Shown here piece by piece: positions 11,101 through 23,418 of a DNA stretch of 64,000 bases. Location: contig NC_058337.1 in the NCBI RefSeq assembly GCF_905475395.1, positions 85,616,368 through 85,680,367 on the forward strand, read 5' to 3'. Every line of letters starts with the position of its first letter. Positions within the stretch are counted from its first letter, which is position 1. Source of the stretch: Chrysoperla carnea. Its lineage: Eukaryota > Arthropoda > Insecta > Neuroptera > Chrysopidae. Made by a program: the position numbers and the translations under genes. The notes beneath the pieces are model-generated. The model had not been told where the DNA came from, searched no databases, and saw nothing but the letters and a program-made list of their open reading frames with translations.

Positions 11101-13221
11101 TAATGGAAAATTGTAAGTAGCTAAACAACTACGATATTTTCAAAACCGAAGTTGCAATAAATCCCTTTCGTGCTGCGGACGTAAAAAGTGAGATCGTTTT
11201 CGTAAATGAGCAACATAGGTCAATTGGGCCTTGGGTCCGTAGGACTCATTTTGTAAGCCGTTAGAGATAGAACTAAAGTTTAAATGTAAAAATTGTTCCT
11301 TATAAAAAATAAACAACTTTGTTTGAAACATTTTTTCGTAAACATCACTGTTAACCCGTGAGAGCGCAAATTATGCGTAAATGGTAGTATTATATGGGTA
11401 TACCAGTTATATGTGTGTGACATGTATATACGTATGTGTAATGTGATAGAGTAATCAACACTGTCTGTACATGGTATTTCAACAATTAACTCAGTCACTG
11501 TTTGTTTTCACTTGTTTTTTCTTTAATTTCTGTCTTTTACAGATTTAGTGTAAGACTAGGCGAATATAATACTGACACGGGTGTTGATTGTGTGCCAAAT
11601 AGTGGCTGTAACGAACCACCAGTAAATGTTCGTGTTGATAAAGTTATTCCACATGATAATTATGATGACCGTGTTCGAGGAAAATTCAATGATATCGCGT
11701 TAGTTCGATTAGAGCGTGATGTTAAATTTTCATGTAAGGTTTTTGCATTTCTTTTCGTGGAATTTTAAAAATAATTGAAATTTTATAATTATGTTTACAG
11801 ATTTTATAAAACCAATTTGTTTGCCATTGGATACCCAAAATGATTATGTACAACCAGGAGATAAATTATTTGTTGCTGGATGGGGATTAACTGAATTAAG
11901 TAAGAAAATTTTTCATATTACTTGATAAAAATAGAATTTGACTTGAAAATAATTACGGGAAAATTTTATCACCACTTTGATAATATAATAAGACGATGAT
12001 GGAATTTGTATTTCGTCCCTTTTTACGCGATAACTTCCCACCAAATTTATTAACTTTTTGGATGAATTTTTTAACAATTTCACCTTTTATAAAAAACAAA
12101 GTTCTTACTTAAATTTTCCTCTTTCTTTTATCAGTTACTTACGTAATGTATCACCTAGAACCTTCTGTGATTGATAACACTTACGACTGCATTCTACATA
12201 AAGAACTGTCATTCCATTTTTCTATTAAAATGACCTACCTTAGCAAGAAAAAACAAAGCAATACCTTACATTAAGACAGCCTAAAACAAACGCTTTTCAA
12301 TGTACCTTACAGTTTTATGGAGAAGTGTAGGAAACACTAGAATTACCCTTTAAAACTCCTATTGAGATATACACAAAGAATTAAAATATGACCTTTCCGA
12401 GAAGATGAGGTGTATTACTTTGCATAAGTTGAGTATATAGACACGGATAACTTTTAAGAATTATTGCTAAGTGGAAAACCACTACCAGGGGGGAAAGTGT
12501 TTGGCGAACTAAATTTAAGTGATATTTCGCAGTAACTATATTGTTTTTTTCGAAAATTGCTATAAATTATATCTAATTGCTATAATTGTATAGAATAATA
12601 TATTCTATACGCCTTGCGTATGAAAAATTTCTTTTATCTCCATTTCTCGAAGGCTGAATTAATTATTCAAAATTACAGGGGTGGGATCGGGATTTCACGT
12701 ATGTAGCTTTGTTACAGGACAAGCACGTACGTAACACCCAGACTCTACCCTTGCAAGACACATCTAAATTTATGAATGAAGCTATGGTTCTTATTATTTT
12801 ATTTCGAATCAAAAAATTGAAAATAAAGACATGTTTCTGTTCATTTTAAGAGGGAATAAAAATATAGTATTTCTTTTTTTTTTAACAAATGTGTATGTAT
12901 TTTTTATTTGTAGATATTTACAGTCCAGTAAAATTGAAACTACGCTTACCACTAGTCAATAATGACGATTGTAGAAAAAAATTTAAATTGGCGAGAGTAA
13001 CTTTGCGATCAAATCAAATATGTGCTGGTGGCGAAAAAGCTAAGGATTCATGTAAAGGTGACAGTGGCGGACCATTAATGAGTGTATCGAAAAATGACGC
13101 TGATAAATGGTATGCAGAAGGTATTGTATCATTTGGTACGGAGTGTGGAACAGCTGGATGGCCTGGTATATACACCAAAGTATCTGAATTTCTTGATTGG
13201 ATTATTAATAACATTGAATAA
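8126..13221 (+). CDS. CLIP-domain serine protease, single clip, trypsin-like (gene 1 of tandem array)
   Basis: Five exons: 8126-8216, 10569-11112, 11543-11733, 11801-11899, 12914-13221; all introns are GT-AG and the spliced length gives exactly 410 aa. Residues 1-30 form a hydrophobic signal peptide. One clip domain spans about 37-89, with six Cys including the terminal CC. A Ser/Thr/Gly/Asn-rich linker follows, with Cys145 placed to tether the light chain to the protease domain. The predicted activation cut is Arg153|Ile-Phe-Gly-Gly. Catalytic residues are His199 (TAAHC), Asp262 (NDIAL) and Ser359 (GDSGG); Asp353, six residues before Ser, predicts trypsin-like cleavage after Arg/Lys. An extra Cys pair (228, 234) lies in the loop after LGEY, as in easter/proPO-activating CLIPB proteases. 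It is likely a secreted zymogen in a haemolymph cascade (family inference). An AATAAA overlaps the stop codon; other A-rich candidates lie downstream. Intron 2 is largely a dispersed repeat. The exact partner or substrate cannot be told. Confidence 0.95.
8645..9190 (+). repeat. Rep-A dispersed element, near full length (intron 1 of gene 1)
   Basis: This is a copy of a ~0.55-kb family seen seven times here. Landmarks in order are: AAGTTTAGTCCC..GTTTGTAACGCTTAAAA, CACCTAA.TAGTCCATTTCCG, GAGTTCGTAAATGAGCAACA, TAGGACCCATCTTGTAAACC, TTTTTTCGTAAACATCACTG, TGTGTGACATGTATG, TTTCAACAATTAACTC and CACTTGTTT at the end. No coding frame is conserved. A 146-aa antisense frame over its 5' half is not a gene. 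Confidence 0.85.
10022..10155 (+). repeat. Tandem duplication, about 67 bp x 2 (intron 1 of gene 1)
   Basis: The unit GGAAAAGTGG.AAATGAA.ACC...AAGCT.....CTGCA..AATGATG.CT occurs twice in a row with moderate divergence. Confidence 0.6.
11169..11517 (+). repeat. Rep-A element, 5'-truncated (fills intron 2 of gene 1)
   Basis: It begins at the GGACGTAAAAAGTGAG block and runs to CACTTGTTT. It occupies about 350 of the 430 bases of the intron between exons 2 and 3 and ends about 25 bases before the exon 3 acceptor. Confidence 0.9.
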
Positions 13222-14096
13222 AAATTTTAAATGTATTGGCGTTTGTTATTTTATTTCTTGTCACTTCAATGAATCAATGAATTTCTTGGAAGTTCTCAAA
13301 AAAAAAGCTGCGATTTTGATGATTTTGTTTTTTAATTTTTATTATTTTATATTATTTCAAATCAGAAACCTTCGACAGGGAGGATATGTATAAAAATCAC
13401 TAATGATAGAAGTTTGAAATTTCGCGAGGATATTGATTTTATACTGTAAGTGAATAGTTTCAATCACCCCTTCGTACTTCGACAAATATCTACGATTGGT
13501 CTGTGTTTCGCATTTTGGATCAAGTAGTAATAATGGAAATAATTTAAATTTTAAAATTTAACTTGGATTTTATTAGCGAATAACTTGGATACAAATTTTT
13601 TTCTCATTTTTAGCTTATATAATACGCAAAAAGAATAAAATAAAAAATATAAAAAATAACTACTAAGTTTCTACACTAAAAAAATTAAAAATTGAATTTA
13701 AAATAAATTTAGTATCATAGAATCCAATTAAGTATTCTTCCATTGTGATTACTTGTAAAAGTTTGTTAAGTTTCAGAGGAACGTCTAATTTTCAGAATTT
13801 TGCGAAACGAATAAATTACTCGGATCTTTTTGAATAGCACAATTTTTTACCTCGCATATAAAGAAAAACCATGTATGATTATTTTTCAAGTATTTTTCAA
13901 ATTCGGTTGTGCATTGTAAACTAAAAATTTTGGATTTACAAATTAATAGCTTTAGTAATGTTGATTAATGGCCGATATTCTTATCAATATGAGACATTCA
14001 TACGCAAAAGGCTCAACTGAGTGAGACTTACTAAAATTATGCATTTAACGAATTTATAATAATTATACGTTAAAATTATTATCCTGCCAAAAAAAT

Positions 14097-14524
14097 TTAT
14101 CGTGGCCATTGTCTTGTCCATGGTTCACCTCTACCTTCTGTTATGGTAGCAGGGTACTCTTTGGCACCCGGTTGAATTGGTTCTGTTGGAAATGGAGTAG
14201 GCCTTCTATGTTGTTGATACTTTGGCATTTGTGATGGATGTGGAAAATGTGGATTTACTAATTTCGGCACAGCTTCTGGAAATGGTGCTATTTTTTCGCC
14301 TACTCGACGTTCTGCATGGACACCAACATTGGCTCCTGGTGGACTACCAATAATAGCTCCACGATTATGATTAGCTAAGATTTTAAATTAATAAAAATTA
14401 TACTTATTGCTATGATTTTTTAGCGGTTAATTCATATATTACCTTGGGAAAGTTTTTTCAAAATTTGTGGTCGTATGATTTTTGCAAGTGTTAGATGTTT
14501 ATCAAATCTTGTTCGGATGGACAT
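14097..14524 (-). CDS. Small proline-rich basic protein of unknown function (two exons)
   Basis: Exon 1 is 14443-14524 and exon 2 is 14097-14374 on the minus strand, joined over a 68-bp GT-AG intron (donor GGTAATA, acceptor TCTTAG, phase 1). The product is 119 aa. The N-terminal ~27 residues (MSIRTRFDKHLTLAKIIR...) are basic and potentially amphipathic, which could be a mitochondrial targeting sequence. The rest is rich in Pro, His, Arg and Gln, with IIGSPPGANVGVHAERRVG and a C-terminus of GEPWTRQWPR. It has no Cys, no membrane segment and no domain I can name. Codon usage and the long open second exon in otherwise stop-rich DNA argue that it is a real gene. It is convergent with protease gene 1, about 0.9 kb from that gene's stop. 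I do not recognise the family. Confidence 0.8.
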
Positions 14525-15504
14525 TATATATTTGTTATTTCCGGTTAAAATTTTATTGAATCCTTTACGTATGAATGTCAGTCAACTCTTTTAGTATAGA
14601 ATTAAATGAATTGTTGTTATTTATTTAGAAAAAAACAACTTATCTAATTTCAAACGCACTTGATCCCAAACTTTGTTTTGAGGTCACATACAGTATATCA
14701 CACATAAATTTGGCCTAGGAACTTAATCGACTTTACTAAAATATACAGAATGGGACTGAAAAGTATGCGGTTACGAAAAAATTGTAAAAAAAATATCACT
14801 AATTATTCAAAATTCTTTTTTATCCCTTTAAACTATTAATCAAATTAACTTAAACTCAAAACTCAATTCGCGCCTCTTTATAAAAGACGGTGCCTGCAGG
14901 ATAAGGGTTGTGAGCCCATAAACATGAAACACTAACCCCCTTTTGACAACCGAATGCTAATTTTATATGCTAAGGCCAAAGAAGTTTAACCTTTCAATGG
15001 ACTAAGAAAAATTAAGGCCAATGAAGGGCAATTAATGTGTTAAAAAACATGGATGAAAATATTATGCCCAAGGTGCTTAAAATAGCTCTAAAATTTTCAG
15101 AACCTACTCAATCCAATAATTAAAGTTAATGTTTCATGTTAAAAATCTCGACCACTGATGGTGGAAAGTTTTCTGAAATATATATTTTTTATTTTTATTG
15201 TAGTTTTTTTTCGGCGCGACACCTAGACATAATAAAATAAATAGTATGAAATAGTTTCTGAATAATTTTATTTTTATTGGAAATACCCAGTGATACTGAA
15301 ATCTCTTTTGAGGTTAATTTAAAGATAAGAACCGGATGAAAAAAAAGAATATATAGATATATACATTTTTATATTGATTGAACCTCACATTATTAATCGT
15401 AAATTTTATTTAAAATGTGAATACACTGAAACAGATCCTTGGGAGTCTTGAAAAATGACATTCTGGAAAGGCATGTTCTTGAAAGTAAATCAACTTACAT
15501 GATA

Positions 15505-15700
15505 ATTTTCGATACTCTAGATCCATTTGGACATCTGGGGGGACGCGGACTGTGCACCCATAGATTAAAAACCCAAAAAAAATTTTTTGAAAGAAAAAAA
15601 GCATCCAGGCATAAGAAGTTCCCGGTTGAAAACACATTCTTAACTCTAATACAACCTGCATACCGATTTTTAGTCCTCTAGCTCAATTTGGAGAGCCTGC
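15505..15700 (+). repeat. Dispersed repeat family D, copy
   Basis: CCTGCATACCGATTTTTAGTCC followed by CTAGCTCAATTTGGAG matches the family at 28510 and 49880. The overlapping ORFs on both strands are therefore not genes. Confidence 0.45.
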
Positions 15701-16647
15701 AGAGATGTTCAAAGGCATAAAAATGTTGAAAAGCAGTTTTTATTCGATTAAAGTTTTATTTCGATGCGTATGAGTATATTTTCGAGGAAATATGACTTAA
15801 CAATGTGCGTAACTTATATTACAGTATTCAGTAAGCAGCGCGATATAATTAACATGCAAATTATTGAACTATTTGTTTCTCAACATGAGTGTTCAGTTTG
15901 AGTCTTAATCGTGTACTACATAATTTTTATTGGTCAATATGCGTAAACTATTTATCGTTTGGTTAGAAATTGCATGATAACTGACGAGAAAATAATGAAA
16001 CAATACCGAACACATGTGTTCTACTATTACCAAGCTTCTGTTTTAAAGGCTGGGCAGTGATGTTTAGTTTTCTCCTGCTCCTCGTTTCTACCGTAGCTTT
16101 GTAGTTACTACAACTGCAGTTTTCTGTAATTATCTACATTGCAATGTGCAATTTTTTGTGTTTCAGTAGGTACTTGCCTAGATTTACCTATATTTTCCAA
16201 ACCCTACAATGTCTGGGCTATGTGGCAATCATCATAGTTTCGCACTAACACTTAACCTTTTCTCAAAGAATTAATTTTAATCTGTTGCCGCGTTTCATGG
16301 ACATATACACAGATCACAACATACTATCAATTTACAGCTTTTGTCATAGTCCTCCAACATGAAATCCAAACTTTGTTTTTCTTTTTCGGTTCCCAGTTAA
16401 TTAGTGATGGAATGATCTGTATTAAGACAAATAGGTAACGTTGAATTTATGCCTGAAGAGACGCTCTGAGACACTGCAACTAAATGGCGACCCCCTGTTA
16501 CTTGTTGGTGGTAACTGTAGTTAGTGTTATTGAAGGAGGATAAGCGAGAGTAAGAGAGATGGAGGCTATAAGGCGGTAGTCTTTACTTTTATGTTCAGCG
16601 AAGTGGGTGGGCATAAAGCTAGAAATAAATTCAATCTACATATTACT

Positions 16648-16797
16648 TTTCTAGCCTGTTTTTTCCTAAACGGAACATTTTTGGATCGCGAGTCTATTTT
16701 TCGTCATTATGGAGCACGCAGTAATAAAGGCAAATCATGGAATATGATAAAGGAGTAAGGGAGATATTGCGTACCCGGGGAAAAACAGGCTAGAGAA
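16648..16797. mobile_element. MITE-like inverted-repeat element
   Basis: TTCTAGCCTGTTTTTTCC at the left is matched by inverted GGGAAAAACAGGCTAGAG at the right, about 150 bp apart. No coding is present. Just to its left, CAGCGAAGTGGGTGGGCATAAAGCTAG (16595-16622) resembles a Helitron 3' hairpin and CTAG end. Confidence 0.55.
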
Positions 16798-17630
16798 ATA
16801 ATATTTAATATAAATATTCCTTATCTATGCTTAATATTGTGATACCGTCACACAGAACACATAGTTCAGAAGTCAAGCTTGATATTTGGCTATTTTATCA
16901 ATATATATCCAGGAAGTTCGCAAGTTGTGGTTAACTAATTTAAATTAATTGATTGGTTTGAAAAAAATTGTTGATATTTTGCGTAAATTTTTTATTTTAA
17001 TTATTCTATTAATAAATTTATTACTACAACATTCAGCTTGTTTTTTTAACCTTACTAATTGCACTGCCCTGTATAAGTAGTTCCAAATAATTTTTTTGGC
17101 GAAATTCAAAAGTCAGAATCATAAACTTTTCCAATTGAACCACAAATAATAAAACATTGTGAAAATTAAAATTCAATATTTTATTGTCTTCAGTTTTTGT
17201 AAACATTGGTTTCTCATGAGATGTAGCAAGTTAATAAAATAACCGTTGTTTTAAAACGATGATCGCATATCATTTAAGTTTTTTTAAAAAAACTAAAACC
17301 TAGCAGTCGTTATTACACAGAAACAAATGCTTTTCGATGGCCTTTTATCCGGATCCTGTGCAAAATTAAAAAATTTCTTTTACATAATTTTTCTTTGACA
17401 TTTTTGAGTCAGTGTCGGTAAATTTTTTTATATTTTGAATAGTTTGAGATGTATTTGAAAAAAAAATTTGTTGGCAGTAAAGGTCCAAATTTTTTATGTG
17501 GGGCTTACGACTCACGTTGTATTTGTAAGCTTTTTTTATTGTAATTAACTCAACAAACTCTATACTTAACAAATTTTTACCTTGTATACAAAAATGGAGA
17601 GGTTAAAACTTCTCAAAAATAAAAAAAAAC

Positions 17631-17909
17631 TACTCTACTTTATATTTATTAATAATATCATGTTTAAATCTATTTATCCTTTAAACTTAATTAATAATTT
17701 ATTCTAAATACTCGCACAAATAATTAAAAAAGCAATTACAATTCGCATGGTTTTGTTCATAGTACCAAGATGATTATAATATGGGCAAAACCATGTGAGT
17801 TGTAATTGTTTTTTAATTGTTTGTGCAAGTTTCTTGGAATAAATTATTAATAATGGTTCAAGGCTAAATAAAGCTAAAATTGTTATGAATAATTAATATA
17901 AAGAAGTTC
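17631..17909. mobile_element. Long inverted repeat (foldback MITE)
   Basis: Left arm about 17631-17756, right arm about 17783-17909, with a 26-base spacer. The inner arms are strongest: GCATGGTTTTG and CAAAACCATG, CAATTACAA and TTGTAATTG, AATAATTTATTC and GAATAAATTATT. No coding. Confidence 0.75.
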
Positions 17910-20900
17910 ATATTTTATTTTGCAGAATTCGAGGGAGTCAAATAGCTATTATAAATTAAACAGGAACTGTATTTTATTGTATACTCACCCAAGCTCAATA
18001 TAATCATTTATGTATAATCTTAAGTCCTCAGCACTTGTTTTGTCGCGGCCTAATTTAAATAAAATTTTCTTGCGAGTTATTTAGAAAAATGGTGATTTGT
18101 TCTCGGTTTTAGTGTCGAAATATTAGATTAGCCACTAAAGCATGAAATGATACATTATACGTCGTGTCATTTTCCATGTATTTTGTTTTAGCCCAATAAT
18201 AAAGTCAAAAAGTTAATACCAATAATAAAAATTAATAAATAATTTATTGAAAAAAAAAAACATATTAAAATTAGCATTTTTTTATTAATATATATTTAAG
18301 TATATATTTAAGTACTTTTTTTCAATTCATTATTTATTTAACAATTTTTGACATCGGGCTGAGCTTCTAAATGAGTTACACATTTTTTTTACAAAACTTT
18401 TTTGGAAATAAAACCTATTTTTTTTAACTAAATAAACAGTTTTTAAACCAGTTTGGCGACTATTTTTTACGTAATCACCCCATTACTGTCAGTTTGTAAA
18501 AAAATAGTGCATTGAATTTTACGGAAAGTTTCCCATTAACCTTACACTTGTCTGTATTAGCTTCTTGTATCTCGGTTACAAAAAATTAACATTCATTTTC
18601 AAATTAGTTTGCCGACTAGACTTCTGTGTCACTTTTATTATTTTTAAATATTTAATACAGTTATATTTGTCTAAAATTGTTTTTTATATAATTTCGGGAA
18701 TCACAAAACTAGAATCAGTTAATCTCTTTAACCTTTGTCTAACAATTTAACATACTCTTAATTAATAAATATTATTGTTTTCGTATTATTTTAATAAAAG
18801 TTCTATATCATTCTAAGAAAAAAATATCACTCAAAGACCACATGTAAATTTTTGTTTCACCACCAAAAGGAATCATTTTTAATTTTAATATAAAAAAAAA
18901 AAGTTATGAATTTGTTAATAATAAGCAACATTTATCAACAGCGCCACAGTTGTTTGAAAACAAGTTTAAGGTTGATCGGACATTAAGGCAATGTAAAGAT
19001 AAGATTTGACGAAGTGTTTTCATGAAGGGTAATAATTAAAAATTGGAATTTTAACTAGTTGTGAATAGCAAATATTAAATTAATGCATACATTTCTATAA
19101 TGTTGCTCCGTCATCTGTATATTAAAAAGTATGAAACTTCTACTTTTATCTAAGTTAATCGAAATTTAAAAAAAAAGTCTGATGAATCGTTTTATAAATA
19201 ATATCTTAATTAAAAAAATAAAAATTTACGAAAATTTTCGTCAGCCAACACGATCAAAAATCGAGTAGGATATTATTTTTAGTAATTAAATAAATACATA
19301 TATCCAATTACGAGTGATGTTTGCAAATTATAAGTATTATTATTGCCCGGTCAACCTTAATGAAAAAAAACAAAACAAGTTCCTTTTTACGTCAATTTAA
19401 AGATAAAGAGTTATGTATGGGGAAACCCATAAGAATATTTACCGGTTTTTGGAAATATTGATCTAATTGTCGTCAATTGTTTAAATGCTTTTTACTTTAA
19501 TTATTTTTTTAATTAATTCATAAAATTTTATGATGTTTTCCTAAAAATTTAAATATATTTTTGATATACTGCGATGTATAATTTAATCATTTACAAAGCA
19601 AAAATTTTAGTACTAATTTACATCCGATAAATTTTGTGGAATTTTGGAATCTTCATATCTTTTCTCATTCCCGTCATATAAAATTATTCAGAATCTCACA
19701 AACAAATTTTGCTATTGCCTTTCTTAGCTTTTATTTCATGGAACATTTCCCTCAAGGATATATAACAGATATGGTAAAATTTCAGAGACTTGCCTGAAGG
19801 CCTTCCACATAAGGAAGAGATGATATTTTTTATCTTCCCTTATCCCATTTTGTCACACCTTGTTTGAAAAAAATTGACAGAATTTTTCGACATATCTTTA
19901 TGCTTTTGAGAAATGTTTTAACAGTAATTTTAGAATGGTGGAATGTTTGTTTGCATCCGTTTGTGTTTGGAAATATTTTCTCCCCAATTTCTCGTGAAAA
20001 AAAAATAAAATGTATTACGGATTTGTGCCAAATCGTGATGTTATAGCATATTAAGATATTCTGGGGAAAAAAAACTTTTAAAACTAAGGGATTGGTAAGG
20101 AATAGAAAAACACAACTTTTTCTGTTTATGACAGACAACATTTCTGATTCGTTTTAGTGTCAGGAGTAACATAGCTTTCCAAAATTTATAAGATGGTTAC
20201 CATCGAGAAGGTATTATTGCTTTTGAGATAGTAAGAATTTAGAATTTAATTTTAAATTTATCACGAATAAAATATAAAAATAGAGATGTTTTTTTTATAA
20301 ATTTATATTTAAATATTTAATTATAAATAGATAAGCTTTAAGGTTTTAGGAAGGATAAACAATGACCAGGACCGTATATAAAACACGTTTATCAAATGTC
20401 ATTATTACAGTCAATGATTGTCAAACAAACGTTTCGTTTGTTTCAAACAAACATTTATAGGGAAACATATAAAATATTTAGGGCTGGCCTTGGTTCGGAT
20501 TGGTTAGTATGATTTAAACAACCCGGTAAATTATGTATAAAGGCAAGCATAGCCATTATATAATCGGGATTTGAAGAAAATAGTTCAGTATTTAAAGAAA
20601 AAAATAGCCGAATTATTGTAACTCTCAAATGTGACATGTTCTGTATAATTAGTTTGATACATTCATTCATCGTCACAAAATTTGACTCTTAAAATAATAT
20701 ATTAGGATCAGGATATTATAGTGCAAAATTGCATAGGAACAAACATCATTAAAATTTTATGGAAATTCAACAATTCACAATATTATACTATCTTTAAATT
20801 AATAAAACTGAAATAAATTAATTCATGAACTTTTGGAACAGGTTTCTGAATATTGTCAACAAAAATAATAATATATTGCGATATTTCTTGGAAACTTTTT

Positions 20901-22359
20901 TACGTTTAAATTTTTTTTTTTTAAATGAATAAAATATTAAAAGAAAGGAAAGCAAGTTCGAAGAAAACAAAAATTGTTAATAATTTTTTTGAAAAACCGT
21001 GCACTTGTACCGAATATTTTTTGTTTGTTTTTGTTTTAGAAATTTCACATGTTTGGAATTGAGTATACAGAGTGTATCGCCGTTAAAATTGCTAAAAATT
21101 GGTGAACCTGAGGTCAAAGACTTTCCGCGGTATATCCTTTCCGCTTTCTATGAATACGGTGATAATTGATTTTCGAGCAATAATAGCAAACAATTTAGTG
21201 AAAGATTGCATACTTCATATGAGTATCCCTTTGTTGAAATAATAAAAGAAGTTCCATATAAACATCTTTTTGTGACATTCCATTATCAAGTTATAGGATA
21301 ACAAATTTTTATCATCTTTTATCTCAAAAATGAAATATGTTTGACCATTTGTGTATATTATTATTATTATTATTTTTTTTTTTTTGAAAAGAATCACACA
21401 TTAAAACAAAAAGATTGTTTATTATTTAATTTATTTGAACAAAACTTGATAATAACGAACAGTCTTTGACTATAGGAATTATTTCCTCATTTTGTGCAAA
21501 GAATTTTTGAGCTTAATTTTTTTTGCAATGTAGTAATTAGTTATATCATGATTGCTATCGTAAGAAAGTAACCTATCTTGTCTTAAAGTTTTCATTCATA
21601 AATCGTATACTGCTTGTTTAATTTACATCTTGGCAAAGTACATCTCTTACGAGTATGAGAGAGTGCGTATGTATACATTAAGCAATGCATACAAGAAAGA
21701 GGTGTTATAGGCATGTTTTCTTGCTATGGGTTGAATGTTACTTCGAGCTTAAAGGGAACCGAATCTACAACACTTTAAAGATACATGTAACACCTATAAT
21801 AACTCTTTTTTAGACGTATCGCTTAACGTATGTACTCTGTCAAACTCGTTGGAGATGCCTATTAAACGTCTAAGATGTAAATTAAACGCATGGTATATTA
21901 ATTAAGATTTTTATGGGTGTTATGTACTTTCAATAATTTTTATATTTTTATTTCAGAACTTTATAACGTGAATTTCTTATCTAGCTTACAATAATACAAG
22001 TTCATTTTTAATAAGAATCTAATTTGAATATAATAAAAAAATTGGACTTTGTCCGTAGTCAGTTACAGTCTCATATTCTAATTTCGTATGATGAACTGAT
22101 ACAGTTTAATATATCAGTTATTGATCACATATAATTTTCTTAGTTAATGCAATAAAATTTCCTGTCAATTAATTAATCTATTTTCCTAAAACTCTTGAAC
22201 TTTACAATTTCATTTATCATTTTTAAATATTTTTTGGGAATTTGTTGTTTTTAATAATTTAAGTATATACATACAACTTCATGGGCGTGCTCAGCTTTTG
22301 TCACAAGGAGGTTAAACAGGAATTTTTGGGCTGAAGGAAACGTAAAGCGCTGATTTAAG

Positions 22360-22740
22360 CGCTTTTAACGTTTATATCTCGAAAATAGTGAGTTAAGGTG
22401 AAAAATGCCAAGACACAAAAAGTTCGTAGACACAAATAGTTCAAAATATAAATTTTAATTGTTCTTTAATCAAATAGTTGATCACAACCATACGATAATC
22501 GTCAATTTTTTTGATTGATTTGAAAATTTTAGCATAAAAATGCGAATTTTTTTATAACGCTTATATTTTAAACGCAGTGAAGAGAAGTGAAAAAAGCCAA
22601 GAGACAAAAATAGTTTCAAATCATTCAAAATATGAGATACAACAATTTCGAAGCCAAATATTTAATCGAAACCACACAATAATCGTTAATGTCGACAATA
22701 CCAACTTTTCATCAAAATTAGGTTTTGTTTTTTTCAATTA
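22360..22740 (-). repeat. Satellite-like repeat C, two diverged units of about 185 bp
   Basis: Each unit has AACG(C)TTATAT, GTGA..AA.GTGAAAAA.GCCAAGA, ACAAAAA.TAGTTC, then AATCAAA/AATCGAA..CACA.C.ATAATCGT. A related run occurs in the opposite orientation at 31540-31900. The 82-aa frame at 22577 is a by-product of the repeat. Confidence 0.6.
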
Positions 22741-23301
22741 CTTGTATGCCACTTTAAAAATTGAAATTAAGGGTCAAATTATGGCAGTGTGTGCGCAATA
22801 TGAATTATATTGTTCGGTGACATAAATATGACTATAAATTAAATTAAAATATTATTAAAAACACCTAAACATCAACAGGACTCGAATCATAGGCCTTTGG
22901 AACCACTATCACCACTATATTTGGAAATGCACATGATGTGCACGATGTGCATATATAGCAATCTTTTAGGTACGGAATACAAGAGATAGATACAATGTGA
23001 ACAGGAAAATTAAATGATTTTAAAACAAAATCTGTTTTTACCTAATTAATATAAATAAACATTTTTAGTGACTATAAAAATGCACATAAATTTGTTATAT
23101 CTTTAAAGCCAGCCACCAAGCTAACTACTATATTAAAGTCAGTTGTCTATCAGTAGTTTGTTGTTGTATCTATCATACTTAAGTTAGTCATACTTAAGTC
23201 AATGTCGTCTCATTAAGAATAAAAAGAATTATGCCTATTAAATAAATAATTACATATGAATATAAAAATATATTGTATAAACCAGTATTAATGGTTTGTA
23301 T

Positions 23302-23418
23302 GTAAGGTGAACCGGTCTTAGGAGTTTTTGTGTTTTGTTTTGTTAGTGTTCGTAAAATTTTTATCATAATTTTTTACGAAAATATTCAATCGGATTTTTC
23401 AATATTCAATTAGTAACA
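23302..23418 (+). promoter_or_regulatory. Conserved 5' flank / 5' UTR block of protease gene 2
   Basis: The block starts GTAAGGTGAACCGGTCTT, 117 bases before the ATG. The same block with two changes lies 88 bases before the ATG of gene 3. Similarity resumes just before the ATG (TTCAATATTC...AACAATG). It probably marks the transcription start or a proximal element shared since the duplication. No TATA box could be assigned with confidence. Confidence 0.45.

Larger units (their letters stand above)
14525..23301. other. Intergenic between the 14-kb minus-strand gene and protease gene 2
   Basis: Apart from the separately listed inverted repeats, family D copy and repeat C, no coding or RNA gene is visible. 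Short ORFs are isolated, low-complexity (F/I/K/N-rich) and not joined by plausible splice sites. A GGGGAAACCC decamer sits at 19419-19428. Confidence 0.5.

Noticed and set aside
13217-13222. AATAAA as the polyadenylation signal of gene 1
   Set aside because: It overlaps the stop codon, too close for a normal 3' UTR, so it is probably chance.
22870-22915. tRNA-like run (GGACTCGAATCATAGGCC...)
   Set aside because: Resembles an inverted T-arm/B box but no cloverleaf could be drawn; at most a SINE remnant.
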